From: Candidatus Zixiibacteriota bacterium
GTDB lineage: Bacteria > Zixibacteria > MSB-5A5 > GN15 > PGXB01
Reading direction: 5' to 3'
Length of the DNA stretch: 64,000 nt
Assembly (NCBI GenBank): GCA_016933695.1
Contig: JAFGAL010000021.1
Span: forward strand, 1-64,000
Within the stretch, counting starts at the first letter, position 1. The number at the start of each line of letters is the position of its first letter. Shown in pieces: positions 24,543 through 34,007 of this stretch. The notes below the pieces were generated by a model. That model had not been told where the DNA came from. It saw only the letters and a list, made by a program, of their open reading frames with translations, and did not search any database. The position numbers and the translations under genes are program-made.

Positions 24543-26906
24543 TCAGCCTACCCCCTGCTCGGTTCTGCGAATAATTTCGTTTTGAAGATCAACTCCGAGA
24601 TCGACAAAATAGTCGCTGTAGCCGGCCACGCGCACGATCAGGTCGCGATAATCATCCGGCCGTTCCTGGGCCTGGCGCAGGGTTTCGGCGCTGACGACAT
24701 TGAACTGAATATGGTGCCCGTCCATGGTAAAATAGGCGCGGATCAGATGTCCCAGTTTTTTCAGATTTTCATCGGACTCCAGCATTTGCGGCGTGAATTT
24801 CTGGTTGAGCAGTGTTCCGCCGGTGCGAAGGTGATCGATTTTCGCCGCCGATTTTAATACTGCGGTCGGTCCTCGACGATCCGCACCCTGCACCGGTGAT
24901 ATCCCTTCCGACAGCGGTTCCCCCGCCGGACGGCCATCGGGCATGGCTCCGATCACCCTGCCGAAATATACATGACAGGTGGTCGGAAGCAAATTGATGC
25001 GGAAATGCCCGCCTTTGGTGTTGGGACGCCCGTCGATCAGCAGGAAATAACTCTCGAACACCCGCCGCATGATATCATCGGCGTAATCATCGTCATTGCC
25101 GTACTTGGGCGTCTGATGCCGAAGCTGTTTCTGCATCGTCTCGTATCCGGCAAAATCACTATCCAGTGCGGCCAGTAATTCGTTCATATCAAAAGTCCGT
25201 TGTTCAAAGACATGGTATTTGATTGCGGTCAAACAATCGGTTACCGATCCAAGCCCGACGCCCTGAATGTACGATGTATTGTAACGCGCGCCGCCGTCGT
25301 TATAATCGCGGCCGTTGGCAATACAATCGTCGATGAGAAGCGATAAAAATGGCGCGGGCAAATGCTTGGCCCACAGTCTTTCAATAATCCGATTGCCATC
25401 GATTTTGATATCGATAAAATGCTTCAATTGTAATCGAAATGCCGCGAATAATTCATCGAAATAGGTGAATTCCGACGGATCGCCGGTGGCTATCCCGATT
25501 TGTTTTCCGGTTTGCGGATCGACTCCGTTGTGCAGGGTTATTTCCAGCACCTTCGTGAGATTGAAATACCCGGTGAGGATATAGCTTTCTTTCCCGAACG
25601 CTCCGGTTTCCACACAACCGCTGGCGCCGCCGTTGCGGGCGTCGATCAGGTCTTTTCCCTGCCGAAGCATTTCCGGGATAATGGCGTCGGTATTGAACAG
25701 CGAAGGCTGTCCATAACCGGTCTTGATTATTTTCAAGGCGTGATGTAACAGGCGGTCGGGGCTTTTCTTGCTGATCTGTACCATCGAACTCGGTTGAAGC
25801 AGACGCATTTCTTCGATTACATCGAGAATCATATAGGTCAACTCATTGGCGGCATTCTCGCCACTCGGTTTCACGCCGCCGAGATTGATCAGGCAAAAGT
25901 CGGTGTAGGTATTGCTTTCCTGTGCGGTCACCCCCACCTTTGGCGGTGCGGGCTGATTGTTGAACTTGATCCAGAACGATTGCAACAACTCGCGGGCGCG
26001 CTGATCGGTAAGCGTTCCCTCCGCGATTTCGCGACGATAGAACGGATACAAATGTTGATCCAGCCGACCCGGATTGAATGAATCCCAGGTGTTGAGTTCC
26101 GTGATTACTCCCAGATGCACGAACCAGTAGTACTGCAAAGCCTGCCAGAATGATTTCGGCGCGTGGGCCGGAACCCGACGGCAATTGGCCGCCATTGCCT
26201 CCAATTCCGCCCGACGATCAAGATTGACTTCCGTTACCGCCAGTTGATCCAGACGCCCGGCATGACGTTCGGCATAGTGTATCAACGCGTCGGCGGCGAT
26301 ATGCATCGCGGTTAACTGCTCCTTTTTTGCCTGTGCTTCACTGCCAGTGGCCGGGTCAAGCCGTTCAAGAGAGCGTTTGATCTCGTCTTGAAAATCAAGA
26401 AATCCCTTATGATAAATTTTATCATCGAGAACCGTATGTCCCGGGGCGCGTTGCTCCTGAAACTCGGTAAAAACCCCGGCCCGGTAAGCCGCGATCCATA
26501 CATCGGACATGGACGCAAAGATTTTTTCCCGCATCGAACGTCCCGTCCAGAACGGAATGAACTCATCACGCTGTACCTGACGATCCGCTTCACCCACATT
26601 AAACGTAATTTTCTCACGGGAATTCAGGATGGTAAAATCCTCCTCGGAATGAATACAGATCTCCGGATAGGTCGGCGTTGCTTTCGGCGACGGCCCGCGC
26701 TCGCCGACGATCAACTCCCCATCGTTGATGCAGATTTCCTTGTGCGACAGGATATGCGACAACGCCATCGCGCGCGCCACCGGAGTGGACGTGCCGTCGG
26801 CCTGACCATCGGCGTAAAACGATGTCAACAAACGGGCGCGTTCAAGCGAAATCGACGGTTTCGCCGACAGGCTTTGCTCCCGAAGTTTCCTGATCCGTTC
26901 ATTCAT
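24543..26906 (-). CDS. hypD: Glycyl radical enzyme, probable trans-4-hydroxy-L-proline dehydratase
   Basis: 787 residues, full length for the family. The glycyl radical is G762 in 'RVAGYSDYF' and the thiyl cysteine is C431 in 'GASGCVETG'. From memory, Clostridioides difficile HypD uses F152, H160, D278, S334, D339, F340, C434, E436, Y450, T645 and G765. Every one of these is found here exactly three residues earlier (F149, H157, D275, S331, D336, F337, C431, E433, Y447, T642, G762). This strongly favours HypD, which removes water from trans-4-hydroxyproline to give pyrroline-5-carboxylate, over pyruvate formate-lyase. The activase lies 5 bases upstream. A proC (P5C reductase) gene, often adjacent, is not in the window. 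The enzyme is oxygen-sensitive, so it implies anaerobic life or anoxic phases. Confidence 0.82.
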   Translation of the reverse strand: MNERIRKLREQSLSAKPSISLERARLLTSFYADGQADGTSTPVARAMALSHILSHKEICINDGELIVGERGPSPKATPTYPEICIHSEEDFTILNSREKITFNVGEADRQVQRDEFIPFWTGRSMREKIFASMSDVWIAAYRAGVFTEFQEQRAPGHTVLDDKIYHKGFLDFQDEIKRSLERLDPATGSEAQAKKEQLTAMHIAADALIHYAERHAGRLDQLAVTEVNLDRRAELEAMAANCRRVPAHAPKSFWQALQYYWFVHLGVITELNTWDSFNPGRLDQHLYPFYRREIAEGTLTDQRARELLQSFWIKFNNQPAPPKVGVTAQESNTYTDFCLINLGGVKPSGENAANELTYMILDVIEEMRLLQPSSMVQISKKSPDRLLHHALKIIKTGYGQPSLFNTDAIIPEMLRQGKDLIDARNGGASGCVETGAFGKESYILTGYFNLTKVLEITLHNGVDPQTGKQIGIATGDPSEFTYFDELFAAFRLQLKHFIDIKIDGNRIIERLWAKHLPAPFLSLLIDDCIANGRDYNDGGARYNTSYIQGVGLGSVTDCLTAIKYHVFEQRTFDMNELLAALDSDFAGYETMQKQLRHQTPKYGNDDDYADDIMRRVFESYFLLIDGRPNTKGGHFRINLLPTTCHVYFGRVIGAMPDGRPAGEPLSEGISPVQGADRRGPTAVLKSAAKIDHLRTGGTLLNQKFTPQMLESDENLKKLGHLIRAYFTMDGHHIQFNVVSAETLRQAQERPDDYRDLIVRVAGYSDYFVDLGVDLQNEIIRRTEQGVG

Positions 26907-26911
26907 GTCGG

Positions 26912-27691
26912 CTATCCTCCTGTTCCAACCGCAATCCCCCGCTGGTGAAACGACTCGGTCAGGCGTTCAATCCGTTCAGGCGATAATTCGCGCGGTGTGC
27001 CCATTCGATCCGGCAAATGAAATCGCCGGAATTTATCCCGTCCGAGAGTATTGAACGGCAGAAGACTTATTTCCCGTAAGGCCTTGTTTTGTGCCATGAA
27101 TTCCGCCACGGCCGCGATATTCTCATCCGTATCGGTTACCTCCGGTATCAGCGGCAGACGGGCAAGAATGCGATTACCATTGCCGGACAGATAATGCAGA
27201 TTTTCAAGAATAAGATGATTCGGCACACCGGTGTATTTCCGATGCAAATCGCTATCCATGAGTTTTATATCATATAAGAACAAATCAACCAAACCGGCTA
27301 TTCGCGCGAAATCTTCAGTTGGGGCATATCCGCAAGTATCAAGCGCGGTATGCATTCCCTCCCGTCGACAGGCCGTGAGGACATCTTCAAGAAAACCGAT
27401 TTGCATCATCGGTTCTCCTCCGGAAAATGTCACACCGCCGCCGGACTGGTCGTAAAAAACACTATCGCGACAAACCTCATGGAAGACGGCCTCGACCGAA
27501 ACCTCCCGCCCGATCAGGCAATCTCGACCGGTATCCTGACCAAAACATTCCGGATCAGTATTGCGCCCTTCGGGATTATGACACCACCAGCAATCCAATG
27601 GACACCCCTTGAGAAATACTGTGGTGCGTATCCCCGGCCCGTCATGAATGGCATAGCGTTTGATGTTGAATATAATCCCGCGTCTGGTCAT
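26912..27691 (-). CDS. hypE: Glycyl radical enzyme activase (HypE-like)
   Basis: About 259 residues from the MTRRGIIFNIKRY methionine, behind GGGG at good spacing; an upstream frame could add 17 residues. The radical SAM motif CxxxCxxC is seen in 'GCPLDCWWCHNPEG', followed by 'GGGVTFSGGEPMMQ'. It installs the glycyl radical on the downstream enzyme by hydrogen abstraction with S-adenosylmethionine. Many such activases carry a ferredoxin insert with eight cysteines between the SAM motif and the GGEP motif. Here only two cysteines remain in that stretch ('PECFGQDTGRDCLIG'), so the auxiliary clusters seem to be lost. It sits 5 bases ahead of the hypD-like gene in one operon. Confidence 0.88.
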   Translation of the reverse strand: MTRRGIIFNIKRYAIHDGPGIRTTVFLKGCPLDCWWCHNPEGRNTDPECFGQDTGRDCLIGREVSVEAVFHEVCRDSVFYDQSGGGVTFSGGEPMMQIGFLEDVLTACRREGMHTALDTCGYAPTEDFARIAGLVDLFLYDIKLMDSDLHRKYTGVPNHLILENLHYLSGNGNRILARLPLIPEVTDTDENIAAVAEFMAQNKALREISLLPFNTLGRDKFRRFHLPDRMGTPRELSPERIERLTESFHQRGIAVGTGG

Positions 27692-27826
27692 CGTATCCCC
27701 AACCGCATTGCCCCGGTTATTTGACAATTTCATCAAAAGCAATATACGCCGGAAATGGTGAAAATCCCACAGGTTTCAACATCGTAACCGCCACATCGAC
27801 GACAGAAATTGTTGTAGTGATTGGGC

Positions 27827-28936
27827 TTAGATTGATCTCAAAGACGCCGCCAGGTTCACCTTTCGATTGGTCAGGCGCAGTTTTTTTCTGATAATGCGGC
27901 GCTGTTTCGCGATGGTTTTTTCGGAGATCCCGAGAACGGCGGCGACATCCTTACTGGTCATGCCGCTTTTGATCATATTGCAGATTTCCATTTCTCGCGG
28001 AGTCAATGTAGTGAAATGCCCTTCCAGCCTGCTGATAAACGGCGAAACAATTTCTGTCAGCGCGTTTTCCAGCAGAAGCACATATTCACGTTCGGTCTGA
28101 CCGCTGATTCGTTTCAGATTTTGCACCAGGGGCATGATGATAGTATTAACATTGGATTTGATTCGCTGGTCGGTGACCACCTTTTGTTGTTCGATCTGCT
28201 CGAACATTTCTTTCAAGGCCATGTTTTTTTTGCCAAGTAATGCCTGCTGGGCGGTCAGTTCCCTGTGCGCGGTGCGCAGATGTTCCTCGGCCTGACGGCG
28301 TTCGTTCAGTTCCGCCTGCAGATGATGATTGGCGATTTCCAGCTGAATGGTCCGCTCATGCACCAATTGTTCGAGATGATCGCGATGTCTTTGCAGTTCC
28401 TGCAGTGCCAGTTTGCGCTCGGTGACATCCTGAAGGGTTTCAACCGCGCCGATTATTTCGCCCCGGCCGTTTATCAGCGGTTTGGCTGCGAAAAAAAGCC
28501 ATTTCCCGCGTTTCCCGAAATGAGAAAAGAAGCTTTCCTGTTCGTACACATCCCCCAGCTCGGCCGACTTGCGATACTCGCCTTTGCTGATCTCGCCCCA
28601 GCGATCCACTGGGAGACGATCCACCACCAGATCCGCAATCAACGGCGTTTCGATGCGATAAAACGCCCGCCAATGCTGATCGGTGCCGACCATATCGGCG
28701 GCCGCGAATCCGGTAAGTTCCTCACAGGCTTTGTTCCAATGCGTAACGATATGATTCGCATCGATCACGAAGGTCGCGATGGCATTGCCCTCGACGATAT
28801 AATACAGACGCAATTCGCTTTCCCGAAGCGCATCCAACACCCGTTGAAACTCCGCTTCATTCGGTGGCGAGGCGGGCTCACGCTCTGTTGCGTGAATTTC
28901 CGTCTTAACCAGTACTTTCGTGTCGTATTCTGTCAT
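27827..28936 (-). CDS. PAS-sensor LuxR-type transcription regulator
   Basis: 369 residues from an ATG behind TTGGAAAT; a TTG 15 bases upstream is the alternative. One PAS domain (about 40-170, ending in the PAC-type 'GAVETLQDVTERKLALQE') is followed by a long coiled coil (about 175-260) and a C-terminal LuxR-type helix-turn-helix ('LTPREMEICNMIKSGMTSKD', 'VAAVLGISEKTIAKQRRI'). There is no histidine-kinase domain or receiver, so it is a one-component sensor-regulator in the cytosol. Its target is unknown. It lies downstream of the aldolase gene, separated by a terminator. Confidence 0.88.
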   Translation of the reverse strand: MTEYDTKVLVKTEIHATEREPASPPNEAEFQRVLDALRESELRLYYIVEGNAIATFVIDANHIVTHWNKACEELTGFAAADMVGTDQHWRAFYRIETPLIADLVVDRLPVDRWGEISKGEYRKSAELGDVYEQESFFSHFGKRGKWLFFAAKPLINGRGEIIGAVETLQDVTERKLALQELQRHRDHLEQLVHERTIQLEIANHHLQAELNERRQAEEHLRTAHRELTAQQALLGKKNMALKEMFEQIEQQKVVTDQRIKSNVNTIIMPLVQNLKRISGQTEREYVLLLENALTEIVSPFISRLEGHFTTLTPREMEICNMIKSGMTSKDVAAVLGISEKTIAKQRRIIRKKLRLTNRKVNLAASLRSI

Positions 28937-29051
28937 ATTTCCAACCGTCAATCGTGGGATATATGTATACTCTTACTTCAGTTATCGGCGGGAACTTAAT
29001 ATCCTGCAGAGGAATCGATACTCAGCCGCAGTCAGTCATACCAACAGAAAT

Positions 29052-29089
29052 AAAAAAAGGCCGACTAACCGTAACCGGTTGTATCGGCC
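29052..29089 (-). terminator. Rho-independent terminator for the aldolase gene
   Basis: On the minus strand, GGCCGA/TCGGCC with an inner ACCG/CGGT stem is followed by seven T residues. It lies 26-63 bases after the aldolase stop. Confidence 0.85.
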
Positions 29090-29114
29090 CGAAATGGTCA
29101 CTGCTGAGAGTAAA

Positions 29115-30164
29115 TCAGGCGATGGTGACCTCCTTACAGAGATACACGTCCTGAATGGCATTCAACAGTTTGACACCGTCTTTCATCGGTTTCTGGAACG
29201 ATTTCCGTCCGCTGATCATCCCCATGCCGCCGGCGCGCTTGTTGATAACCGCCGTGCGAACCGCCTGACCGAGATCATTCTTGCCGGAGGCCCCGCCGGA
29301 ATTGATCAATCCGGCCCGTCCCATGTAGTTATTGATCACCTGATAGCGGGTCAAATCGATGGGATGATCGGTGGTTAGATCGCTGTACACCTTGTCATTG
29401 GTCTTGCCGAATTTCAGCGCCTTGTAGCCGCCGTTGTTTTCCGGCTGTTTTTGTTTGATAATGTCGGCTTCGATAGTCACGCCGAGATGATTGGCCTGGC
29501 CGGTCAAATCCGCCGAGACATGATAATCCTTGTCGGCCTTGAAAGCCGGATTGCGCAAATACGCCCATAAAATCGTCATCATGCCCTTGCTGTGGGCATA
29601 CTCAAAGGCGTCGGAGATTTCCTGGATCTGATGCGTGCAGGTATCGGAACCGAAATAAATCGTCGCACCGACCGCTACCGCTCCCATATCAAAACACTGA
29701 TCGATCGAGGCAAACATGATCTGATCATACGTGCTGGGATACGTTAAAAGCTCGTTATGATTGATTTTCACGACAAACGGGATTTTGTGCGCGTACTTGC
29801 GCGCCACCGATCCCAATACGCCGAGTGTCGAGGCGACGCCGTTGCAACCGCCTTCAATGGCCAGTTTCACGATGTTTTCCGGGTCGAAATAAATCGGGTT
29901 GGGAGCGAAACTGGCTCCACCGGAATGCTCGATTCCCTGATCAACCGGCAGAATCGACAAATAGCCCGTGCCCGCCAGACGTCCGTGGTCGAATAAGGTC
30001 TGCATACTCCGCATAACCCCCACCGGCCGGTCGCTGATACTCATCACCCGATCGACAAAATCCGGCCCCGGAAGATGCAACTGCTCCTTGGGGATCGTTT
30101 TCGATTTGTGTTTTAGCAGGCTTTCGGCTTCATCACCCAACAGCTTGGTAATTTTATCCAGCAT
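29115..30164 (-). CDS. fbaB: Class I fructose-bisphosphate aldolase (FbaB/DhnA type)
   Basis: 349 residues, the same length class as E. coli FbaB. It makes a Schiff base with its substrate and splits fructose 1,6-bisphosphate into dihydroxyacetone phosphate and glyceraldehyde 3-phosphate (glycolysis and gluconeogenesis, cytosol). Family features are '[20 protein letters not shown]', '[12 protein letters not shown]' and the phosphate-binding stretch '[14 protein letters not shown]'. The start follows AGGAGGT. It is a monocistronic unit with its own terminator. Confidence 0.95.
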   Translation of the reverse strand: MLDKITKLLGDEAESLLKHKSKTIPKEQLHLPGPDFVDRVMSISDRPVGVMRSMQTLFDHGRLAGTGYLSILPVDQGIEHSGGASFAPNPIYFDPENIVKLAIEGGCNGVASTLGVLGSVARKYAHKIPFVVKINHNELLTYPSTYDQIMFASIDQCFDMGAVAVGATIYFGSDTCTHQIQEISDAFEYAHSKGMMTILWAYLRNPAFKADKDYHVSADLTGQANHLGVTIEADIIKQKQPENNGGYKALKFGKTNDKVYSDLTTDHPIDLTRYQVINNYMGRAGLINSGGASGKNDLGQAVRTAVINKRAGGMGMISGRKSFQKPMKDGVKLLNAIQDVYLCKEVTIA

Positions 30165-30491
30165 GATAAGACCTCCTGATTATTGCTGGTATACAGCTTT
30201 ATATTGATTTGTCATACTCACGTTCATACCCGGCGGCAAAGGCCTCCTCCATCGGCAAAATTGTTTTGAGAAAGCGTTAAAACAACAAAAATCCAATGAA
30301 AACGGAAAAAAATCCGGGAATCCGTCGGTAATGGCGATACATCTGCTCCGTGATCTTGACTCCGCGGGCCTGATGACGTATGTTTTTCCTGATAATCGGT
30401 GTCGGATCGCCGATGTGGATACCGTAATATGTTTATGCCGATGAAAAACATACACACGTTAATGTATTGATAATACATGAAAGGAATCATC
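30165..30491. other. Divergent intergenic region with a long-range inverted repeat
   Basis: No gene is recognised between the aldolase and the TldD-like pair. An exact 11-bp inverted repeat (GTATGTTTTTC at 30378-30388 and GAAAAACATAC at 30443-30453) encloses a smaller ATCGG/CCGAT-type pair. It could fold in the leader of the TldD-like mRNA or be an operator pair. No clear -35/-10 was found. Confidence 0.4.
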
Positions 30492-32216
30492 ATGACAAAA
30501 GCGAAACCGGTTGCGGTGTTTTTTCTGGCGTTACTGGTCGCATTGCCGGCTTTCTCCGCCGGGCAATCGCCGCTTCTGAACGCCATGACAGCCGAACTCG
30601 ACCGCTCCTTCACGGCATTGCACACGGCCGATGAAGTTCCTCTGTATTATTTAAGCTATCAGGTTTGCGATGTTGAAAGACACAACCTGGCGGCTTCGTA
30701 CGGCGCACTTGAGCGAAACGATCACAGTCGCCAGCGAACGCTGGATATCGACTGTCGCGTCGGCGACTTCACGCTCGACAACACTCATGAAATTCGCGGC
30801 GAATTCGACCCCTCCAGCTTCAATGGAGCGGGAGGCGCGCGGATTCCGCTTGACGATGACGAGCTGGCTATCCGCACCGTCATCTGGAGAAACACCGACG
30901 AAGCATATAAAAACGCACTGGAACGGTATACCAAAGTAAAAACCAACCAGCAGGTCCTGGTGGAAAAGGAAGATACCTCGGCCGATTTTTCCCGCGAGAA
31001 AGCCGCGGTATTCATCGGGAAGACGGCGCATGAGTCGGTCGATGTCGAATTCTGGAAATCCAAACTGGCCGCCTGGAGCGCCCGGTTCAAGGATCACCCC
31101 GAAGTGCAAACGTCGGGAGTTCGCTTGTCGCTGACCAATGACAACCGCTATTTTGTCGACTCCGATGGGGCCAAAATCGAAACCGGCCAGGCCTATGCCC
31201 GGCTGTCGTTGTATTGTTCGGGAATATGCGATGACGGCATGAGTATTAACCGAACGGAAACATTCGATGCCGACTCTCCCAACGATCTTCCCACCGGCGA
31301 AGAGGTCGATCGGACGATCACCCGCCTGATCGATGAACTGAAAGCTTTGCTTTCGGCGCCGCTGGCGGAGCCGTATGCCGGCCCGGCCATACTGGTCAAT
31401 CGTGCATCTGGCGTGTTTTTCCATGAAATTTTCGGCCATCGTATCGAGGGACACCGGCAAAAATCCGAATCCGAAGGCCAGACCTTCGCACGCATGGTCG
31501 GCAAGCAAATCCTGCCGGATTTCATCAGTGTCTACGACGACCCGACTCTGGAAGAATTCGACGGCACATTCCTGCGCGGGTTTTATCGCTATGATGACGA
31601 AGGTGTCCCGGGACAACGTGTGAGTGTGGTGGAACAGGGCATTCTCAAGAATTTCCTGATGTCCCGTTCGCCAATCAACAATTTTCCCAATTCCAACGGT
31701 CATGGCAGAAAAGAACCGGGAGCATCGGTGGTCGCCCGCCAGGGCAACCTGATGATCGAGTCCGATCGGCAGTATCCTTTCGATTCCCTGCTTGTCCTTC
31801 TCGCCGATGAGTGCCGCAAGCAGGATAAACCATACGGCTTAATCTTCTACGATATTTCCGGAGGTTTTACGCAGACCGGACGCCGCGGCCCGCAGTCTTT
31901 CAAGGTCCTGCCGCTTCTGGTGTATCGGTATTATGCCGACGGACGACCGATGGAGGCGATTCGCGGTGTCGATATTGTCGGCACGCCGCTGTCGAGTTTT
32001 GAAAAGATTATCGCCACCGGCGACGATTACGGTGTGTTCAACGGTACCTGCGGTGCGGAGTCCGGCTGGGTGCCGGTTTCGGCGATGTCGCCAAGCATTC
32101 TGGTCAGCCAGGTGGAGGTGGAAAAGAAATCGAAGGAACAGGAAAAACCGCCGCTTCTGCCGCCGCCCTATGAACCATCCGGCGATAAAACCATCATGGG
32201 AGGGCTTGACCGATGA
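30492..32216 (+). CDS. Exported TldD-like metallopeptidase, catalytic member of a pair
   Basis: 574 residues from the ATG behind AAAGGA at 30479-30484. A signal peptide (ending AFSAG) is unusual, because TldD/TldE (PmbA) of E. coli is cytosolic. The TldD zinc motif HExxxH is present at 311-316 ('FFHEIFGHRIEGHRQ'). Downstream features fit the family ('DFISVYDDPTLEEFDGTF', 'RGVDIVGTPLSSFEKI', 'GTCGAESGWVPVS'). TldD/E cleaves unfolded or modified peptides, such as microcin B17 leader and the CcdA antitoxin. Its stop codon overlaps the start of a paralogue lacking the motif, which mirrors the TldD (active) and TldE (inactive) heterodimer, here moved to the periplasm (inference). Confidence 0.9.
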   Translation: MTKAKPVAVFFLALLVALPAFSAGQSPLLNAMTAELDRSFTALHTADEVPLYYLSYQVCDVERHNLAASYGALERNDHSRQRTLDIDCRVGDFTLDNTHEIRGEFDPSSFNGAGGARIPLDDDELAIRTVIWRNTDEAYKNALERYTKVKTNQQVLVEKEDTSADFSREKAAVFIGKTAHESVDVEFWKSKLAAWSARFKDHPEVQTSGVRLSLTNDNRYFVDSDGAKIETGQAYARLSLYCSGICDDGMSINRTETFDADSPNDLPTGEEVDRTITRLIDELKALLSAPLAEPYAGPAILVNRASGVFFHEIFGHRIEGHRQKSESEGQTFARMVGKQILPDFISVYDDPTLEEFDGTFLRGFYRYDDEGVPGQRVSVVEQGILKNFLMSRSPINNFPNSNGHGRKEPGASVVARQGNLMIESDRQYPFDSLLVLLADECRKQDKPYGLIFYDISGGFTQTGRRGPQSFKVLPLLVYRYYADGRPMEAIRGVDIVGTPLSSFEKIIATGDDYGVFNGTCGAESGWVPVSAMSPSILVSQVEVEKKSKEQEKPPLLPPPYEPSGDKTIMGGLDR

Positions 32217-33952
32217 CACGACGATGCATACCGAAGGCATATATCACCCTCGCGGCGATGGTTGTTTTTGCCCTGGCAGTTACGGCATCGGCGGAACGAT
32301 CCGACGCCAATATCTTCAAGGCCATGCAGGATGAACTGGACAGAAGCATGTCCGAACTGGTCATGGCGGATCTGGAACGCCCGTATTTTATCGCCTATAC
32401 TGTCGATGATTTCGATGAGCTGACCATCGCCGGCGCACTTGGCGAACTGACCGAATCCACGCAGGAACAAACGCGCTATATCACGGTCGACGTTCGCGTG
32501 GGCGACACCACGCTGGACAACTCGAACTTCGTCGGGGGGTACTACAATCCACCACCGGATTTTCAGACCATCGCGCTCGACAACGACTATGATGCCCTTC
32601 GCAATCGCATGTACCTGCTGACCGATCGCGCCTATAAAAACGCGTTAAAGAACCTTTCGCGCAAAAAGGCTTATCTGCAAACGCGTATCATGAAAAACCG
32701 CCCGAATGATTTCATCATGCCGGCGCCGAATGAATTCATCGACAATACCGAGACGGCCGACTTTGATATCAAGACGCTGGAAGATATGATCCGCGCGGCG
32801 ACAGAAGCGTTTCGTGAGTATCCGATGGTTATTGCATCCGAGCTGGAATGCAATGCGGCTGTCGCCAACCAGTATTACGTCAATTCCAACAATTCCAAAG
32901 CCATGCGCGGTGACCGGGTGTATACGTTCAAACTTACCATGCAGGGAAAAACCGCCGAGGGCGAGGATGTATTCGGCACGGATCGCATGATTGTCAACCG
33001 GAAAGACGACATCCCGGATAAAAACGAACTGACGACCTGGGTCAGGGGAAACGCCGACCGCATGAAGGCGATGATCGAAGCGGAGACAATCGATGAATAC
33101 GCCGGCCCGGTTATTCTGACCGGAGACGCCGCCGGGGAGTTTTTCCGGCAGTTGTTCGTTAAAAACGTTTCCAATAATCCGTCGCCGCTGTATGAAATCG
33201 ACCAGGTGGCGGAACGCTACCCGACCCCGGAGTTCGGCAATAAGGTCAAACGGCGGGTGCTTCCGGCGTTTATCGATGTGTACGATGATCCCACCATGGC
33301 TGCTTTCGACAATACCCCGCTGATGGGCTTCTACGAGGTTGACGACGCCGGAACCAGACCGCAACGAGTGCACCTGGTCGAACAGGGCAAACTGGTAAAT
33401 TTGCTGATCGGTGAGGCGCCGACCAAGAAAGTAAATACTCCCAACGGCCACGCCCGTGGAGCGGTCAGCAAACAACTCGGCGCCAGACCGGGGAACATGG
33501 TGTTTGAATCATCCGACAAAACAACCTTCGACCAGTTGAAACAGACCATGCTGGAATTATGCCAGGATGTCGATCTCGAATACGGGCTGGTGATACGCAA
33601 ACTGGATGATCTCAATGCCTCCCGTCAACGGCAACAGGTGTACTTCTATGGCGGCTCCGGCGGCAATGAAAGCGCCCTGACACCGCCGCTGGAAGTATAC
33701 AAAGTATATGCCGACGGACATGAAGTCCCGGTTCGCAATCTGGAATTCAGTAATGTAACGGTACGTATGCTACGGGATATCCTGCAAACGGGCGACCAGC
33801 AATATGTCTATAATTATCTGATCGGTGATGATTTTGAAATGCCGGCGTCGCTTGTCTGCCCGGCGGTGTTGATCGAGGAAATGGAACTGAAGAAAAGCGA
33901 GGCCAAGGTCATGAAGCCGCCGATTGTGCCCTCGCCGCTTGCCGACAAATAA
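32213..33952 (+). CDS. Exported TldE/PmbA-like partner without the zinc motif
   Basis: 579 residues. It overlaps the upstream gene by ATGA, so translation is coupled. The signal peptide ends TASAE. It aligns in layout with the upstream protein ('MQDELDRSMSELVMADLERP', 'RYITVDVRVGDTTLDNSNF', 'PAFIDVYDDPTMAAFDNTPL'), but the HExxxH position reads 'GEFFRQLFVKNVSNN'. It should therefore be the non-catalytic half. The pair looks like a tandem duplication with subfunction split. A strong terminator follows and is shared with the convergent MutL gene. Confidence 0.88.
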   Translation: MTRRCIPKAYITLAAMVVFALAVTASAERSDANIFKAMQDELDRSMSELVMADLERPYFIAYTVDDFDELTIAGALGELTESTQEQTRYITVDVRVGDTTLDNSNFVGGYYNPPPDFQTIALDNDYDALRNRMYLLTDRAYKNALKNLSRKKAYLQTRIMKNRPNDFIMPAPNEFIDNTETADFDIKTLEDMIRAATEAFREYPMVIASELECNAAVANQYYVNSNNSKAMRGDRVYTFKLTMQGKTAEGEDVFGTDRMIVNRKDDIPDKNELTTWVRGNADRMKAMIEAETIDEYAGPVILTGDAAGEFFRQLFVKNVSNNPSPLYEIDQVAERYPTPEFGNKVKRRVLPAFIDVYDDPTMAAFDNTPLMGFYEVDDAGTRPQRVHLVEQGKLVNLLIGEAPTKKVNTPNGHARGAVSKQLGARPGNMVFESSDKTTFDQLKQTMLELCQDVDLEYGLVIRKLDDLNASRQRQQVYFYGGSGGNESALTPPLEVYKVYADGHEVPVRNLEFSNVTVRMLRDILQTGDQQYVYNYLIGDDFEMPASLVCPAVLIEEMELKKSEAKVMKPPIVPSPLADK

Positions 33953-33975
33953 AAAGTTGCCATCGGCACGGTTAC

Positions 33976-34007
33976 GGGGCGGGAGACCTTTTCCGCCCCT
34001 TTTTTTA
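33976..34007 (+). terminator. Rho-independent terminator
   Basis: GGGGCGG pairs with CCGCCCC (plus flanking wobble pairs) and is followed by TTTTTTTATT. It lies 24 bases after the TldE-like gene and touches the 3' end of the convergent gene. Confidence 0.88.

Noticed and set aside
24543..26906. Pyruvate formate-lyase
   Set aside because: The CC catalytic pair of PFL is absent; the site reads GCVETG with a Glu two residues after a single Cys, as in dehydratase-type enzymes.
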